A stretch of DNA of 64,000 bases from Sphingomonas colocasiae. Lineage in GTDB: Bacteria; Pseudomonadota; Alphaproteobacteria; Sphingomonadales; Sphingomonadaceae. The notes beneath the pieces were generated by a model that did not search any database, was not told where the DNA came from, and saw only the letters and a program-made list of their open reading frames with translations. The stretch covers positions 186,001 to 250,000 of the forward strand of contig NZ_JAINVV010000013.1 in NCBI RefSeq assembly GCF_019880585.1, given 5' to 3'. The position numbers and the translations under genes were made by a program. Shown here one piece after another: positions 16,800 to 27,409 of the stretch (position 1 is the stretch's first letter; the number at the start of each line of letters is the position of its first letter).

Positions 16800-17540
16800 T
16801 CAGATCGGCATGATCCCCGGCCTTGGCCGCTCGCCGCCATGGGTTTCCGCCGCAATCGACACGCCCAGTTCCGCCAGCGCGGCGCGCTGCTCCAACGGCC
16901 GGGTCCGCAGAAGCACGTCTTCGCAAGGACGCAACGCCTGAAAAGCCGGCAGGGCCGCCGTCCTGCCGACAAGCGCAGCGAGCAGCGGCCAGCGCGCGCC
17001 ATCGAAGGTCCAGCCCGCGAGTTCGGCGTTACGGAAAAAGGCGGCCAGGCTGATCTCGGCGATGCCCGGCCGATCCCCGAACAACCAGCCCGCCGGCGGC
17101 ATCAACGGCTCGAGATAATCGAACGCCGCCGGTAAATCCGCCTCGATCGTCCGCGCGACCAGCGCCTCGTCAGTCGGCTCGCGAAAGACGAAGGGTTTGA
17201 CGCGCTTCTGGAAGAACAATCGCCAGATCATCAGGTCGCCCAGCCGGCTGTCCGCGAACTCCTCGATCCAGCGCGCCCGCGCCCGATCGGCGGGATCGGC
17301 GGGCTTGAGCGGATGACCGGGATAGGCGTCGTCGAGATATTCGCAGATCACCGTCGAATCGCAGAGCGTGAGATCGCCATCGATCATCACGGGGATGCGC
17401 CGCAACGGGCTGATCTCACTGAAACGGTCATTGCCGAAAAAGGGGACGATCGGGTCGATCTCATAATCGACGCCCTTCAGCGCCAGCGCCACCAGCACCT
17501 TGCGGACATAGGGGGATACGTGATTGCCGATGATGAGCAT
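16800..17540 (-). CDS. Glutathione S-transferase family protein
   Basis: 246-residue GST with a thioredoxin fold at the start (MLIIGNHVSPYVRKVLVAL), cis-Pro in PLRRIPVMIDGD and the glutathione-binding CDSTVICEYLDDAYPG. A helical C-terminal domain follows. The ATG at 17540 lies 2 bases after the SMP-30-type gene, so both are one transcript. Pairing of a GST with a lactonase-like hydrolase hints at catabolism of an activated or cyclic compound, but this is inference. Confidence 0.9.
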   Translation of the reverse strand: MLIIGNHVSPYVRKVLVALALKGVDYEIDPIVPFFGNDRFSEISPLRRIPVMIDGDLTLCDSTVICEYLDDAYPGHPLKPADPADRARARWIEEFADSRLGDLMIWRLFFQKRVKPFVFREPTDEALVARTIEADLPAAFDYLEPLMPPAGWLFGDRPGIAEISLAAFFRNAELAGWTFDGARWPLLAALVGRTAALPAFQALRPCEDVLLRTRPLEQRAALAELGVSIAAETHGGERPRPGIMPI

Positions 17541-17542
17541 GG

Positions 17543-18457
17543 TCAGTCCTGGAAATTGAGCTTCAGACCGGGACGCGGCCAATCGATCGCCGCGAGCCGC
17601 CCGGTCGCCGACAGGCAGATATAGGCGGTGCGCATGTCGGATCCGCCCCAGCAGATATTGGTGGTGAAGGGATCGTCGGTCGCCACGAAATCGACCGACT
17701 CCCCCGCCGGCGAGACGATGGTGATGCCGCTCGCGCCGATCGTCGCGACGCAGATATTGCCGCCCGCCTCAACGCCTAGGCTGTCGAAATAGGTGTAGCC
17801 GGCGGGCGAATGGAGAAAATGCCCGCCGCCGCCCGAAAGCCCCGGCACCTTCGCTATCCGGCCGGGCGCCGTCACCGCGAACGCCCAGAGCTTGCAGGTA
17901 TAGGTTTCGGCGACATAGAGCGTCGCCCCATCGGGCGAGAGGCCGATGCCGTTGGGGTTTTCCAGCGGGAAGATCACCTCCTCCAGATGGCTCCCGTCGG
18001 CCTTCGCGTAGAAAACGCCGGTGACGTCGCGGGCACGCGCGCCGTTCTTGCCATGATCGGTGAACCAGAAGCCGCCATCCGCGTCGAAGACGATATCATT
18101 GGGCCCGCGCAGCGCGCAGCCGAAATCGCCGTCGCGATACAGCGTCTCGACCGCGCCCGTTTCCAGGTCGATCCGTTCGATCCGCCCGCCTTCATAATCG
18201 GGTGGCGTGCCATGGGGCATCAGCAGGCCATCGGCCTCGACCCAGCCGAAACCGCCATTGTTGCAGCAATAAAGCTTGCCGTCCGGCCCCATCGCCAGTC
18301 CGTTGGGTCCGCCGCCCGGTTCCGCGACGACGCGCCTGCCGCCGTCCGGCATGATCCGGGTGATGCGCCCGGCCGCGATCTCGACCAGCACGACGCTGCC
18401 GTCGGGCAACGCCACCGGCCCTTCGGGAAAACGCAATCCGTCGGCGACGATCCGCAT
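17543..18457 (-). CDS. SMP-30/gluconolactonase family hydrolase
   Basis: 304-residue six-bladed beta-propeller of the SMP-30/gluconolaconase/LRE type, metal-dependent lactonases. The metal ligands are recognisable: E12 (RFPEGPV), an Asn in the GPNDIVFDADGGFWFTD stretch and a Asn/Asp pair near ENPNGIGLSPDGATLYVAET. The start is at the conserved N-terminus. It is divergent from the TPP enzyme at 18564, with a 106-base shared promoter region. Confidence 0.9.
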   Translation of the reverse strand: MRIVADGLRFPEGPVALPDGSVVLVEIAAGRITRIMPDGGRRVVAEPGGGPNGLAMGPDGKLYCCNNGGFGWVEADGLLMPHGTPPDYEGGRIERIDLETGAVETLYRDGDFGCALRGPNDIVFDADGGFWFTDHGKNGARARDVTGVFYAKADGSHLEEVIFPLENPNGIGLSPDGATLYVAETYTCKLWAFAVTAPGRIAKVPGLSGGGGHFLHSPAGYTYFDSLGVEAGGNICVATIGASGITIVSPAGESVDFVATDDPFTTNICWGGSDMRTAYICLSATGRLAAIDWPRPGLKLNFQD

Positions 18458-18563
18458 GATTCCTCCCTCGTTCCGGCGTCATTCTGGACCGCGTCCGCGC
18501 CACCGGTCCAGACTCAATTGATCGGGGCTGGACCAAAGGCCGGACCGGGTTAAACATGCTGGC

Positions 18564-20237
18564 ATGACGACACTCAGAACCGGCGGCCGCATCCTGGTCG
18601 ATCAGCTCGTGGCCCAGGGCTGCGATCGTATCTTCACCGTTCCCGGAGAAAGCTTCCTGGCCGTCCTCGACGCCTTGCACGACACGCCGGAAATCGAGAC
18701 GATCGTCTGCCGTCAGGAAGGCGGCGTCACCTTCATGGCGGAAGCGGACGGCGCGCTCTGCAAACGGCCGGGCATCGCCTTCGTCACGCGCGGGCCGGGC
18801 GCCACCAATGCCTCGATCGGCGTCCATGTCGCGATGCAGGATTCGACGCCGATGATCATGTTCATCGGCGACGTCTCGCGCGGCGACCGCGACCGCGAGG
18901 CATTCCAGGAAGTCGATTTCACCGCGATGTTCTCGCCGCTCGCCAAATGGGCGACGCGGATCGACGACGCGCGGCGCATCCCCGAATATGTCGCGCGCGC
19001 CTATGCGGTGGCGATGTCGGGCCGCCCCGGCCCCGTCGTGATCGCGCTGCCGGAAGATATGCTGACCGATGCGGTGGAAGCGATCGACCGCCCGCGCATC
19101 GTGCCCCCCGCCCAGCCCGCCGATCCCGAAGCGATGATGGCGCTGGTCGATCTGCTGAAGGATAGCTGCTCGCCCGTCGCGATCGTCGGCGGCGCCGGCT
19201 GGGATGAGGGCGCATCGCATTATTTCCGGCAATGGGCGGAACGGATCGGCCTGCCCGTCGCCTGCGCCTTCAGGCGGCAGGATGCGATCCCCAACGACAG
19301 CGGCGTGTGGGCGGGCAATCTCGGCTATGGCCCCAACCCCAAATTGCTCCAGCGGATCCGCGAGGCGGACCTGCTGATCGTGGTCGGCCCGCGCCTGGGC
19401 GAGGCGACCACCGACGGCTATACGCTGATCACGCCGGACCATCCGGGCCAGACGCTCGTCCATGTCCATCCCGATCCCAATGAACTCAACAGCGTCTACA
19501 AGACCTGCCTGCCGATCTGCGCGGACATGCGCGAATTCGCCGAGCTGGCAGCGCAATGGGAAGATGATCTGCTCGATTTCGATGCCGGCAAGCAGGCACA
19601 TGCCGAATGGCTCGAATGGTCGACGATTCAGCCCAACGGCGCCGCGCTCGACCTTGGCCAGTGCGTCAAGACGATGCGCGAGACGCTGCCGGGCGATTCG
19701 ATCATCTGCAACGGCGCGGGCAATTTTTCGGGCTGGTGGCATCGTTATTGGCATTATGCGGGGCCGGTCTGCCAGCTCGCGCCCACGGCCGGGGCGATGG
19801 GCTATGGCCTGCCCGCCGGCGTCGCGGCGGCGTTGCGCCATCGTGATCGCCAGGTGATCGTGCTGGCCGGCGACGGCGATTTCCTGATGAACGGCCAGGA
19901 ATTGTCGACGGCGGTCCGCTATGGCTGCGACATGCTGGTGCTGGTGATCGACAATGGCGCCTATGGCACCATCCGCATGCACCAGGAACGCGAATATCCC
20001 GATCGCGTCTCCGCCACGCAGTTGGTCAATCCCGATTTCGCGGCCTTCGCCCGCGCGTTCGGCGCATGGGCGGACACCGTCGAGACCACCGAGCAATTCG
20101 CGCCCGCGCTGGAAAAGGCGCGCGCGCTGAAGGGCGTACGGCTGCTCCATCTGAAAACCGACGTCCAGCATATCGGCGCGGGCGGCAACACGCTCGAAAA
20201 GGTCCAGGCCGCCGGCCGCAAGTCACGCGGCCAATAG
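18564..20237 (+). CDS. Thiamine-pyrophosphate-dependent enzyme (acetolactate synthase-like)
   Basis: 557-residue three-domain TPP enzyme of the acetohydroxyacid synthase/decarboxylase superfamily. The cofactor-activating glutamate is E52 (CRQEGGVTFMAEADG). The TPP/Mg motif spans about 436-464 (AGDGDFLMNGQELSTAVRYG ... IDNGAYG). It has no adjacent ilvN-type small subunit, so it is probably not the biosynthetic AHAS; a decarboxylase or carboligase in a catabolic route is more likely. It is divergent from the lactonase/GST pair. Confidence 0.88.
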   Translation: MTTLRTGGRILVDQLVAQGCDRIFTVPGESFLAVLDALHDTPEIETIVCRQEGGVTFMAEADGALCKRPGIAFVTRGPGATNASIGVHVAMQDSTPMIMFIGDVSRGDRDREAFQEVDFTAMFSPLAKWATRIDDARRIPEYVARAYAVAMSGRPGPVVIALPEDMLTDAVEAIDRPRIVPPAQPADPEAMMALVDLLKDSCSPVAIVGGAGWDEGASHYFRQWAERIGLPVACAFRRQDAIPNDSGVWAGNLGYGPNPKLLQRIREADLLIVVGPRLGEATTDGYTLITPDHPGQTLVHVHPDPNELNSVYKTCLPICADMREFAELAAQWEDDLLDFDAGKQAHAEWLEWSTIQPNGAALDLGQCVKTMRETLPGDSIICNGAGNFSGWWHRYWHYAGPVCQLAPTAGAMGYGLPAGVAAALRHRDRQVIVLAGDGDFLMNGQELSTAVRYGCDMLVLVIDNGAYGTIRMHQEREYPDRVSATQLVNPDFAAFARAFGAWADTVETTEQFAPALEKARALKGVRLLHLKTDVQHIGAGGNTLEKVQAAGRKSRGQ

Positions 20238-20242
20238 GCGAA

Positions 20243-20295
20243 AGGCTCCGCCCCATGATGGAGCGGAGCCTCCCGCGACCCTTTTCGGGTTTTTG
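20243..20295 (+). terminator. Terminator region of the TPP enzyme gene
   Basis: Stem AGGCTCCG (20243-20250) with CGGAGCCT (20264-20271) is followed by a second small stem and GGGTTTTT (about 20287-20294). It starts 6 bases after the stop codon. Confidence 0.65.
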
Positions 20296-20373
20296 ACAGG
20301 ATTGATTGTTATTCAGGGCATTCCGAGCCGGACGGTCGTTCGCGGGCCAGCATCACCTGAATATCATTCGATC

Positions 20374-20556
20374 CTATATGTCGTCGCCAAGGGCGCCCTT
20401 CACCTTGCCGATGAATTGCTGGCCCTTGCCCTTGCCTTCCTGACGCGCGCCTTCCTCGACCAGGCGCTCGTCGCCTTTTTCGCGGCCGATCGCCTGCTTC
20501 ACCTTGCCGGCGGCTTCATTGGCATTGCCTTTGATCTTGTCGACCAGTTCACCCAT
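20374..20556 (-). CDS. CsbD family stress-response protein
   Basis: 60-residue CsbD-like protein (MGELVDKIKGNANEAAGKVKQAIGREKGDERL), a small hydrophilic helical protein family induced under general stress in bacteria; its molecular function is unknown. The ATG at 20556 has AAGGAG upstream and marks the conserved start, so the longer reading from 20628 is not used. It stands alone, divergent from the diguanylate cyclase. Confidence 0.9.
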   Translation of the reverse strand: MGELVDKIKGNANEAAGKVKQAIGREKGDERLVEEGARQEGKGKGQQFIGKVKGALGDDI

Positions 20557-20750
20557 GTCGAGCTCCTTCGGTTCGGGCGGCTGCGAGATGCAGCCTCGAT
20601 ACTCCGAGCCGTCAACCACGAGGGCCATGCGGATGTTCCCGAGATTGCGACGAAGCGTCGCATCGATCGGCAGAGTCGCGCCCGATTAACCGCCACGAAG
20701 GGTTTTCACGCTAATCGAGTGCGATGGAGGGCTGTGGGGGGCCATTGCCG

Positions 20751-22466
20751 ATGCGGATATCCGGGATCCTGCTGCGCGCGATGATTGCGCTGGCGAGCCT
20801 GTTGCTCGCCCCGCAAATCGCGCATGCGGCAGACCGGGACGCGATCGCGAACCGCCCGGTGTGCGTGCTGCCCGGCGCCACCTCCGCCGATCGGATCTTC
20901 GCCACATCGAACCATCCCCGCTGCGGCCCTTATGGCACGGTGCGCGTCGCCTCCGCGCACTGGCGCATCGTTTCGGGCCTGTCGCTCGCGGCGACGCCCG
21001 ACGACCCATGGACGCTGCGCTGGCAGAATTTCTTCGCCGACCGGGTGACCATCATCGCCCGCTACGCCGATGGCGAGACCGTTTCGGCGGCAGTGGCCGA
21101 TGGCGATGTCGGCCGATATATCACCATCAACGCGATGGTCGGCCTTCCCCTGCCCGCCCGCGCGGCGCCGATCACGGACATCGCGATCCGCGTCGATGGC
21201 GGCCGGATCAACCGTGATCAATCCGATTATTTTTCGCTGGCGCGGCAGAGCGAGATCGCGCGCGACGGCAAAGTCGACCTGCTGATGTGGGGCCTCTTCG
21301 CGGGCGTCGCGCTGGCGATGCTCGCCTATAACCTGATGCTCTGGACGGTGCTTCGCTTCCGTTTCCTGCTGCTCTACTGCGTCTCGGTGGCCGCGATCCT
21401 CGCCTATGGCGTCACCTGGTCGGGGGGTGTTTTCCTCATCGATCCCGCATTGACGGGCAGTGATGCCGTCAGGATCAATTTCTTCCTGCTGGCGTGCCTG
21501 GGCGGTTCGGTGCTGTGGTTCGCCACAAGCTTTTTCGAAGAATGGGCGCTGCCTGCGATCGCGCGCCGCGCCGCCGGTGCGGTCGCCGTGACGCTGATCG
21601 GCGCTGGCGCCCTGTTCGCGCTTGGCCCGGCCAGCCATATCGCGCTGCTCGACCGGCTCTATTACGGCGTTTTCGCGATCGCGATACCGACAATGCCCTG
21701 TCTCTGCCTGCTTGCCTGGCGTCGCCGCAGTGCCGTCGCCTGGGTGTTCGCGGCGGCCTGGGCGGTTCCGTTCGGCGCAGCGCTGCTCAGGCTGCTCAAC
21801 GGCTATGACCTGATTCCGACCAGCATCTCGCTGGGCAACAGCACTTTCTATTCGATGTGCTTCGAATCGCTGATCAGCACATTGGGCATCGCCTATCGCA
21901 TCCGCCAGATCCAGCGCGAGCGCGACGCAGCCAATGCCGAACGCAGCGACCTGAAGCGGCTGGCCGACACCGATCCGCTGACCGGTCTGCTCAACCGGCG
22001 CGCCTTTCTGGATGGCGCGATCGAGGCGAGCGACAGCAAGCCCCACCGGCTGATCCTGCTCGACATCGATCATTTCAAGAGCGTCAACGACCGCCACGGC
22101 CATCTCACCGGCGATATCGTGCTCAAGGATTTCGCGCTGCTGCTGGCGGCGCTCGCCCCCGCCGGCGCACGCGTCGGCCGGCTGGGCGGCGAGGAATTCG
22201 CGGTGCTGATGGCTGCCACCGGCCGCCCGTCCGATTTCGCCGCCGATTTCCTGACGGCACTGCGCACGCTCGACTGCGCGGGCGGACTGCGCATCACCGC
22301 GTCGATCGGCGTGGCCGAAGCGAAGCTGGTCGCCGCCGAGGACTGGACGACGCTCTACAAGGCGGCCGATGCCGCGCTGTACGACGCCAAGACAACGGGC
22401 CGGAACCGCGCACGCATCCACGGCCGTGCGCCGGACGCACGGCGCGTCTCAACAGCGGCCGCCTAG
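20751..22466 (+). CDS. Membrane diguanylate cyclase (7TMR-DISM sensor type)
   Basis: About 571 residues. A signal peptide (MRISGILLRAMIALASLLLAP) is followed by a periplasmic DISM-like sensing domain (about 30-165), a seven-helix membrane region (about 175-385) and a cytoplasmic GGDEF domain. The catalytic loop RLGGEEF lies near residue 478 and the substrate/Mg motif DIDHFKSVNDRHGH about 35 residues earlier, so it should make cyclic di-GMP. The ATG at 20751 is preferred over 20724 because it gives a proper signal peptide. The sensed ligand is unknown. Confidence 0.88.
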   Translation: MRISGILLRAMIALASLLLAPQIAHAADRDAIANRPVCVLPGATSADRIFATSNHPRCGPYGTVRVASAHWRIVSGLSLAATPDDPWTLRWQNFFADRVTIIARYADGETVSAAVADGDVGRYITINAMVGLPLPARAAPITDIAIRVDGGRINRDQSDYFSLARQSEIARDGKVDLLMWGLFAGVALAMLAYNLMLWTVLRFRFLLLYCVSVAAILAYGVTWSGGVFLIDPALTGSDAVRINFFLLACLGGSVLWFATSFFEEWALPAIARRAAGAVAVTLIGAGALFALGPASHIALLDRLYYGVFAIAIPTMPCLCLLAWRRRSAVAWVFAAAWAVPFGAALLRLLNGYDLIPTSISLGNSTFYSMCFESLISTLGIAYRIRQIQRERDAANAERSDLKRLADTDPLTGLLNRRAFLDGAIEASDSKPHRLILLDIDHFKSVNDRHGHLTGDIVLKDFALLLAALAPAGARVGRLGGEEFAVLMAATGRPSDFAADFLTALRTLDCAGGLRITASIGVAEAKLVAAEDWTTLYKAADAALYDAKTTGRNRARIHGRAPDARRVSTAAA

Positions 22467-22556
22467 CAATATCGCGATGCGGCGCGCTTGAGCGTTCGAA
22501 GGCCAGCGACACCTCTGCATCCCGAGCTCGGCAGACGGGCCACGCGGCTCCGCGCT

Positions 22557-23558
22557 TCAGATCAGTCCGGCAAGCGGGCTCGACGGATCGGCATAGCGCC
22601 GAACCGCCATGCGCCCGGCGCGATAGGAGAGCCGGCCCGCCTCGACCGCCGCCTTCATCGCACCCGCCATCATCACCGGATCCTTGGCTTCGGCGATCGC
22701 GGTATTCATCAGCACGCCATCGCAACCCAGCTCCATCGCGATCGCGGCGTCGGACGCGCTGCCGACGCCGGCATCGACCAGCACCGGCACCTTGGCCCCT
22801 TCCACGATCAGCCGGATCGTCACGCGGTTCTGGATACCCAGGCCCGATCCGATCGGCGCGCCCAGCGGCATGACCGCGACCGCGCCCGCATCCTCCAGCC
22901 GCTTCGCGGCGATCGGATCGTCGACGCAATAGACCATCGGCTTGAAGCCCTCATTGGCCAGCACCTCGGTCGCGCGCAGCGTCTCGACCATGTCCGGATA
23001 GAGCGTCCGCGCCTCGCCCAGCACCTCCAGCTTCACCAGATCCCAGCCACCCGCCTCGCGCGCCAGGCGGAGCGTGCGGATCGCATCCTCGCCGGTGAAG
23101 CAGCCGGCGGTGTTGGGCAGATAGGTGATCTTCTTCGGATCGATATAGTCGGTCAGCATCGGCGCACTGGGATCGGCGACATTGACGCGGCGCACCGCGA
23201 CGGTGACGATCTCCGCGCCCGATGCCGCGACCGCCGCCGCGTTCTGTTCGAAATCCTTGTATTTTCCGGTGCCGACGATCAGGCGCGACCGGAAGGTCTT
23301 GCCCGCGACCGTCCAGCTGTCGTCGGTCGATGCGGCATGATCGCCGCCGCCGACGAAATGGACGATCTCGAGTTCGTCGCCATCCTCGACCGGCACGGTG
23401 CCGAGCGTCGAGCGCGGCACCACTTCCAGATTGCGCTCCACCGCGACTTTTTCGGGATTGAGGCCGAGTTCGGCGGCGAGGCCGGCCAGCGTCAACCCAC
23501 CCGCGACGCGGCGATGCTCGCCATTGACGCGGATAGAAATGGTGCCGTCTATGCTCAT
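22557..23558 (-). CDS. thiG: ThiS-ThiG fusion, thiazole synthase
   Basis: 333-residue fusion of the sulfur carrier ThiS (residues 1-72, ending GGG at 70-72) and thiazole synthase ThiG (from about 80). ThiG makes the thiazole phosphate of thiamine from deoxyxylulose phosphate; its Schiff-base lysine is K176 (LVKLEVLG) and NTAGC (149-153) is conserved. A free ThiS ends in Gly-Gly for activation, whereas here that tail is joined to ThiG. The ATG at 23558 is followed by the ThiS start; the open frame further upstream lies over the DUF481 gene on the other strand. Confidence 0.93.
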   Translation of the reverse strand: MSIDGTISIRVNGEHRRVAGGLTLAGLAAELGLNPEKVAVERNLEVVPRSTLGTVPVEDGDELEIVHFVGGGDHAASTDDSWTVAGKTFRSRLIVGTGKYKDFEQNAAAVAASGAEIVTVAVRRVNVADPSAPMLTDYIDPKKITYLPNTAGCFTGEDAIRTLRLAREAGGWDLVKLEVLGEARTLYPDMVETLRATEVLANEGFKPMVYCVDDPIAAKRLEDAGAVAVMPLGAPIGSGLGIQNRVTIRLIVEGAKVPVLVDAGVGSASDAAIAMELGCDGVLMNTAIAEAKDPVMMAGAMKAAVEAGRLSYRAGRMAVRRYADPSSPLAGLI

Positions 23559-23615
23559 GGAAGTGTCGCCTGGATTTGCGCGTCGGGAAGGTCGCGCATA
23601 TAGGAAGCCGTACCG

Positions 23616-24563
23616 ATGCCTGACAAGCACAAGCCATATATATCTGCCGCGCTGCTCTGCGGCCTGATCCTGGCGACGCCCGCCCAGGCCGGATTGCCCG
23701 ATGGCGTCCGCGCCATGATCGAGGCGGCACGCGACGACGGCAATGCCGAAACCCTGGCCGCCGTCATCCGGCTCGCGCGCCAGACCAATCCGCAGGACAC
23801 CGCCGAGATCGAGTTGATCGCCTGGTCCGATTCCCGCCTGCTCAGGCCCGCGCCGCAAGCGGCGACGCTCGGCCTGGCGGCATCGCAGCTTCCTTCGCTC
23901 GCCATGGCGGCAGCGCCGCCCGAGGCGATCTGGGACGGCGAAGGCGAGCTTGGCGGTTTCCTGACGACCGGCAATTCCGATTCGTTCGGGATCACCGCCG
24001 GCATCAAGCTGACGCGCGACATGGGGCGCCTGAAGCACAGCCTGACCGGCCGCGCCGATTATCAGGAAGCGAACCACAAGGTCACCCGCGAATTCTATCA
24101 GCTCGGGTACAAGGGCGACCTGAAGCTGAGCGAGCGCGCCTATGCTTTCGGCCTCGCCCAGTTCGAAAGCGATCATCTTGCCGGCTTCGACCAGCGCTGG
24201 TCGGTCGGCTCGGGCGTGGGCATCCAGCTCGCCAAGAGCGAAACCTTCAACCTGCGCATCGAGGGCGGCCCGGCATTCCGCCATACCGGCTTCACCGACG
24301 GCACCGACGAAGCCAATTTTTCGGGGCGCGGCGCGATCGGAATCGACTGGCGCCTGCGCGAAGGGCTGCGCGCCAAGCAGGATGCGTCGATCTATACCGA
24401 AAGCGGCGCGACCAGCATTCAGTCCACCACCGCGCTCGACGCCAAGCTGATGTCGAAGCTGTCCGCGCGCTTCTCCTATTCGCTGCGTTATGAAAGCCAG
24501 CCGCTGCCCGGTTCGGTCGGCACCGACACCGTCACGCGCGCCAGCGTCGTCTACGACTTCTGA
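23616..24563 (+). CDS. DUF481 outer-membrane-type protein
   Basis: 315-residue exported protein with a signal peptide ([17 protein letters not shown]) and a C-terminal DUF481 beta-barrel-like domain from about residue 115 ([28 protein letters not shown]), ending in the aromatic VYDF typical of outer-membrane proteins. Members are linked to salt-induced outer-membrane proteins (YdiY) but their function is unclear. It is 14 bases before aroQ and may share its transcript. Confidence 0.83.
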   Translation: MPDKHKPYISAALLCGLILATPAQAGLPDGVRAMIEAARDDGNAETLAAVIRLARQTNPQDTAEIELIAWSDSRLLRPAPQAATLGLAASQLPSLAMAAAPPEAIWDGEGELGGFLTTGNSDSFGITAGIKLTRDMGRLKHSLTGRADYQEANHKVTREFYQLGYKGDLKLSERAYAFGLAQFESDHLAGFDQRWSVGSGVGIQLAKSETFNLRIEGGPAFRHTGFTDGTDEANFSGRGAIGIDWRLREGLRAKQDASIYTESGATSIQSTTALDAKLMSKLSARFSYSLRYESQPLPGSVGTDTVTRASVVYDF

Positions 24564-24577
24564 CCCGAAAGGCGCTC

Positions 24578-25018
24578 ATGGCCGAAACGTCCACCGTCTA
24601 TGTCCTCAACGGACCCAATCTCAACCTGCTCGGCCTGCGCGAGCCCGAAATCTATGGATCCGACACGCTCGACGACATCGCGGCGGCGCTCGAGGACCAG
24701 GCGCGCGGGCTTGGTCTGGAGATCGAGCTGCGCCAGTCCAATCACGAAGGCCATCTGATCGACTGGCTGCACGAAGCGAATGCCGAAGGTGCCAAGGGCG
24801 TGATCCTGAACGCCGCCGCCTTCACCCACACGTCGGTGGCGCTCCACGACGCGATCAAGGCGATCACCGTACCGGTGATCGAAGTGCATTTGTCGAATCC
24901 GCACAAACGCGAGGAATTCCGCCACAAAAGCTTCATCGCCTCGGCCGCCAGGGGAACAATCGCCGGATTTGGCGCGCTTTCCTACACCCTGGCGCTGGAC
25001 GCCATCGCGCGCTTCTGA
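24578..25018 (+). CDS. aroQ: 3-dehydroquinate dehydratase, type II
   Basis: 146-residue AroQ, which dehydrates 3-dehydroquinate in the shikimate pathway. The class II signature NGPNLNLLGLREPEIYG is at residues 9-25, with the catalytic Tyr in it and the His region NAAAFTHTSVALHDAI in the centre, then EVHLSNPHKREEFRHKS. It sits directly before accB, an order common in bacteria. Confidence 0.96.
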   Translation: MAETSTVYVLNGPNLNLLGLREPEIYGSDTLDDIAAALEDQARGLGLEIELRQSNHEGHLIDWLHEANAEGAKGVILNAAAFTHTSVALHDAIKAITVPVIEVHLSNPHKREEFRHKSFIASAARGTIAGFGALSYTLALDAIARF

Positions 25019-25056
25019 CAAGGAGCGGCGCTTATGTTGGATAAAAAGAGGGTCGC

Positions 25057-25527
25057 ATGACCGATAGCACCAACGGGGGCTCGATGCAGGTTGACGCGGG
25101 GCTGGTTCGCCAGCTCGCCGAATTGCTCGATGAAACGAAGCTCACCGAGATTGAAGTCCAGGACGGCGATCGCCGGATCCGCGTCGCGCGCACCGTGACC
25201 GTCAGCGCTGCCCCGGTGGCGGCTGTCGCAGCCGGCGTGCCGAGCGCGGCGCCGGCCGCCGCGGCGGATGCGGCACCGGCCGCCGCCGACCATGCCAATG
25301 CGATCAAGTCGCCGATGGTGGGCACCGCCTATCTGTCGCCCGAACCGGGCGCGGCCCAGTTCGTCGCGGTCGGCGCGACGGTGAAGGCGGGCGATACGCT
25401 GCTCATCGTCGAAGCGATGAAGGTGATGAACCCGATCACCGCGCCGGCCGCCGGCACGGTGAAGGCGATCCTGGTGGGCAATGGCCAGCCGGTCGAGTTC
25501 GACCAGCCCCTGATCGTCGTCGAGTAG
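25057..25527 (+). CDS. accB: Biotin carboxyl carrier protein of acetyl-CoA carboxylase
   Basis: 156-residue BCCP. An N-terminal region is joined by an Ala/Pro-rich linker (about 50-80) to the biotinyl domain. The biotinylated lysine is K122 in EAMKVMN. It carries carboxyl groups between AccC and the AccAD transferase in fatty-acid synthesis. accC begins 8 bases after its stop. Confidence 0.97.
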   Translation: MTDSTNGGSMQVDAGLVRQLAELLDETKLTEIEVQDGDRRIRVARTVTVSAAPVAAVAAGVPSAAPAAAADAAPAAADHANAIKSPMVGTAYLSPEPGAAQFVAVGATVKAGDTLLIVEAMKVMNPITAPAAGTVKAILVGNGQPVEFDQPLIVVE

Positions 25528-25535
25528 GCCATCCC

Positions 25536-26900
<1,365 letters not shown>

Positions 26901-26983
26901 TCGTCATTCCGGCGAAAGCCGGGGTCTGCCGGTCAGATCGCGCCATATCCTGTGAAAGATGCCGGCCCTTGCCGGCATGACGA
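26901..26983. repeat. Composite dispersed inverted repeat
   Basis: The arms TCGTCATTCCGGC (26901-26913) and GCCGGCATGACGA (26971-26983) pair with one mismatch. Inner GCCGG runs form smaller stems. The core GTCATTCCGGCGAAAGCCGG is a common intergenic repeat type in proteobacteria and is related to 5604-5633. It fills the gap between accC and the ArsC-like gene. Confidence 0.7.
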
Positions 26984-26994
26984 GAGAGAAGCTG

Positions 26995-27339
26995 ATGAAA
27001 GCGACCATCTGGCATAATCCGCGTTGCAGCACGTCGCGCAAGACGCTGGAGATTCTCCAGAACACCGCCGGCGTCGAGATCGAGGTGATCGAGTATCTGA
27101 AGACCCCACCGAGCCGCGAGACGCTCGCCGCGCTCTACAAGCGGGCCGGCATCACGCCGCATCAGGGGCTGCGCGGCAAGGAGCCGCTGGCGCGCGATCT
27201 CGATCTTGCGCATGTCAGCGAAGCGGCGGTGCTCGACGCGATGGTTTCCGATCCGATCCTGATCGAACGCCCGATCGTCGAGACCGAAAAAGGCGTCCGC
27301 GTCTGCCGCCCGATCGAAACGGTCAACGAAATCCTCTGA
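26995..27339 (+). CDS. ArsC-family reductase-like protein
   Basis: 114-residue glutaredoxin-type arsenate reductase-like protein. The active-site cysteine is C11 in HNPRCSTSRKTLEIL. It has the family's length and the second motif (ERPIVETEKGVRVCRP). Related YffB/Spx-like proteins also exist, so arsenate reduction is only probable, and no other ars gene is adjacent. The ATG at 26995 has GAGAGAGAAG upstream; the earlier ATG at 26959 lies in the repeat. Confidence 0.83.
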   Translation: MKATIWHNPRCSTSRKTLEILQNTAGVEIEVIEYLKTPPSRETLAALYKRAGITPHQGLRGKEPLARDLDLAHVSEAAVLDAMVSDPILIERPIVETEKGVRVCRPIETVNEIL

Positions 27340-27409
27340 ACACCACGCGCGGCATTGCCAACCGCAACGAAGCTGTCACATTTCTTCCGTCTAGAGCGAT
27401 GGAGGACCA

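Noticed and set aside
18192-20171. A 659-codon minus-strand frame opposite the TPP enzyme and overlapping the lactonase
   Set aside because: No recognisable domain; it is a shadow of the plus-strand TPP enzyme, which has all its motifs.
23559-23615. A TPP riboswitch ahead of the thiS-thiG fusion
   Set aside because: Only 57 bases separate the divergent starts, too little for the aptamer, and the conserved elements are not visible.
23559-24284. In-frame upstream extension of the thiS-thiG fusion (minus strand)
   Set aside because: It lies over the DUF481 gene on the plus strand, has no domain, and the ThiS start at 23558 fits exactly.
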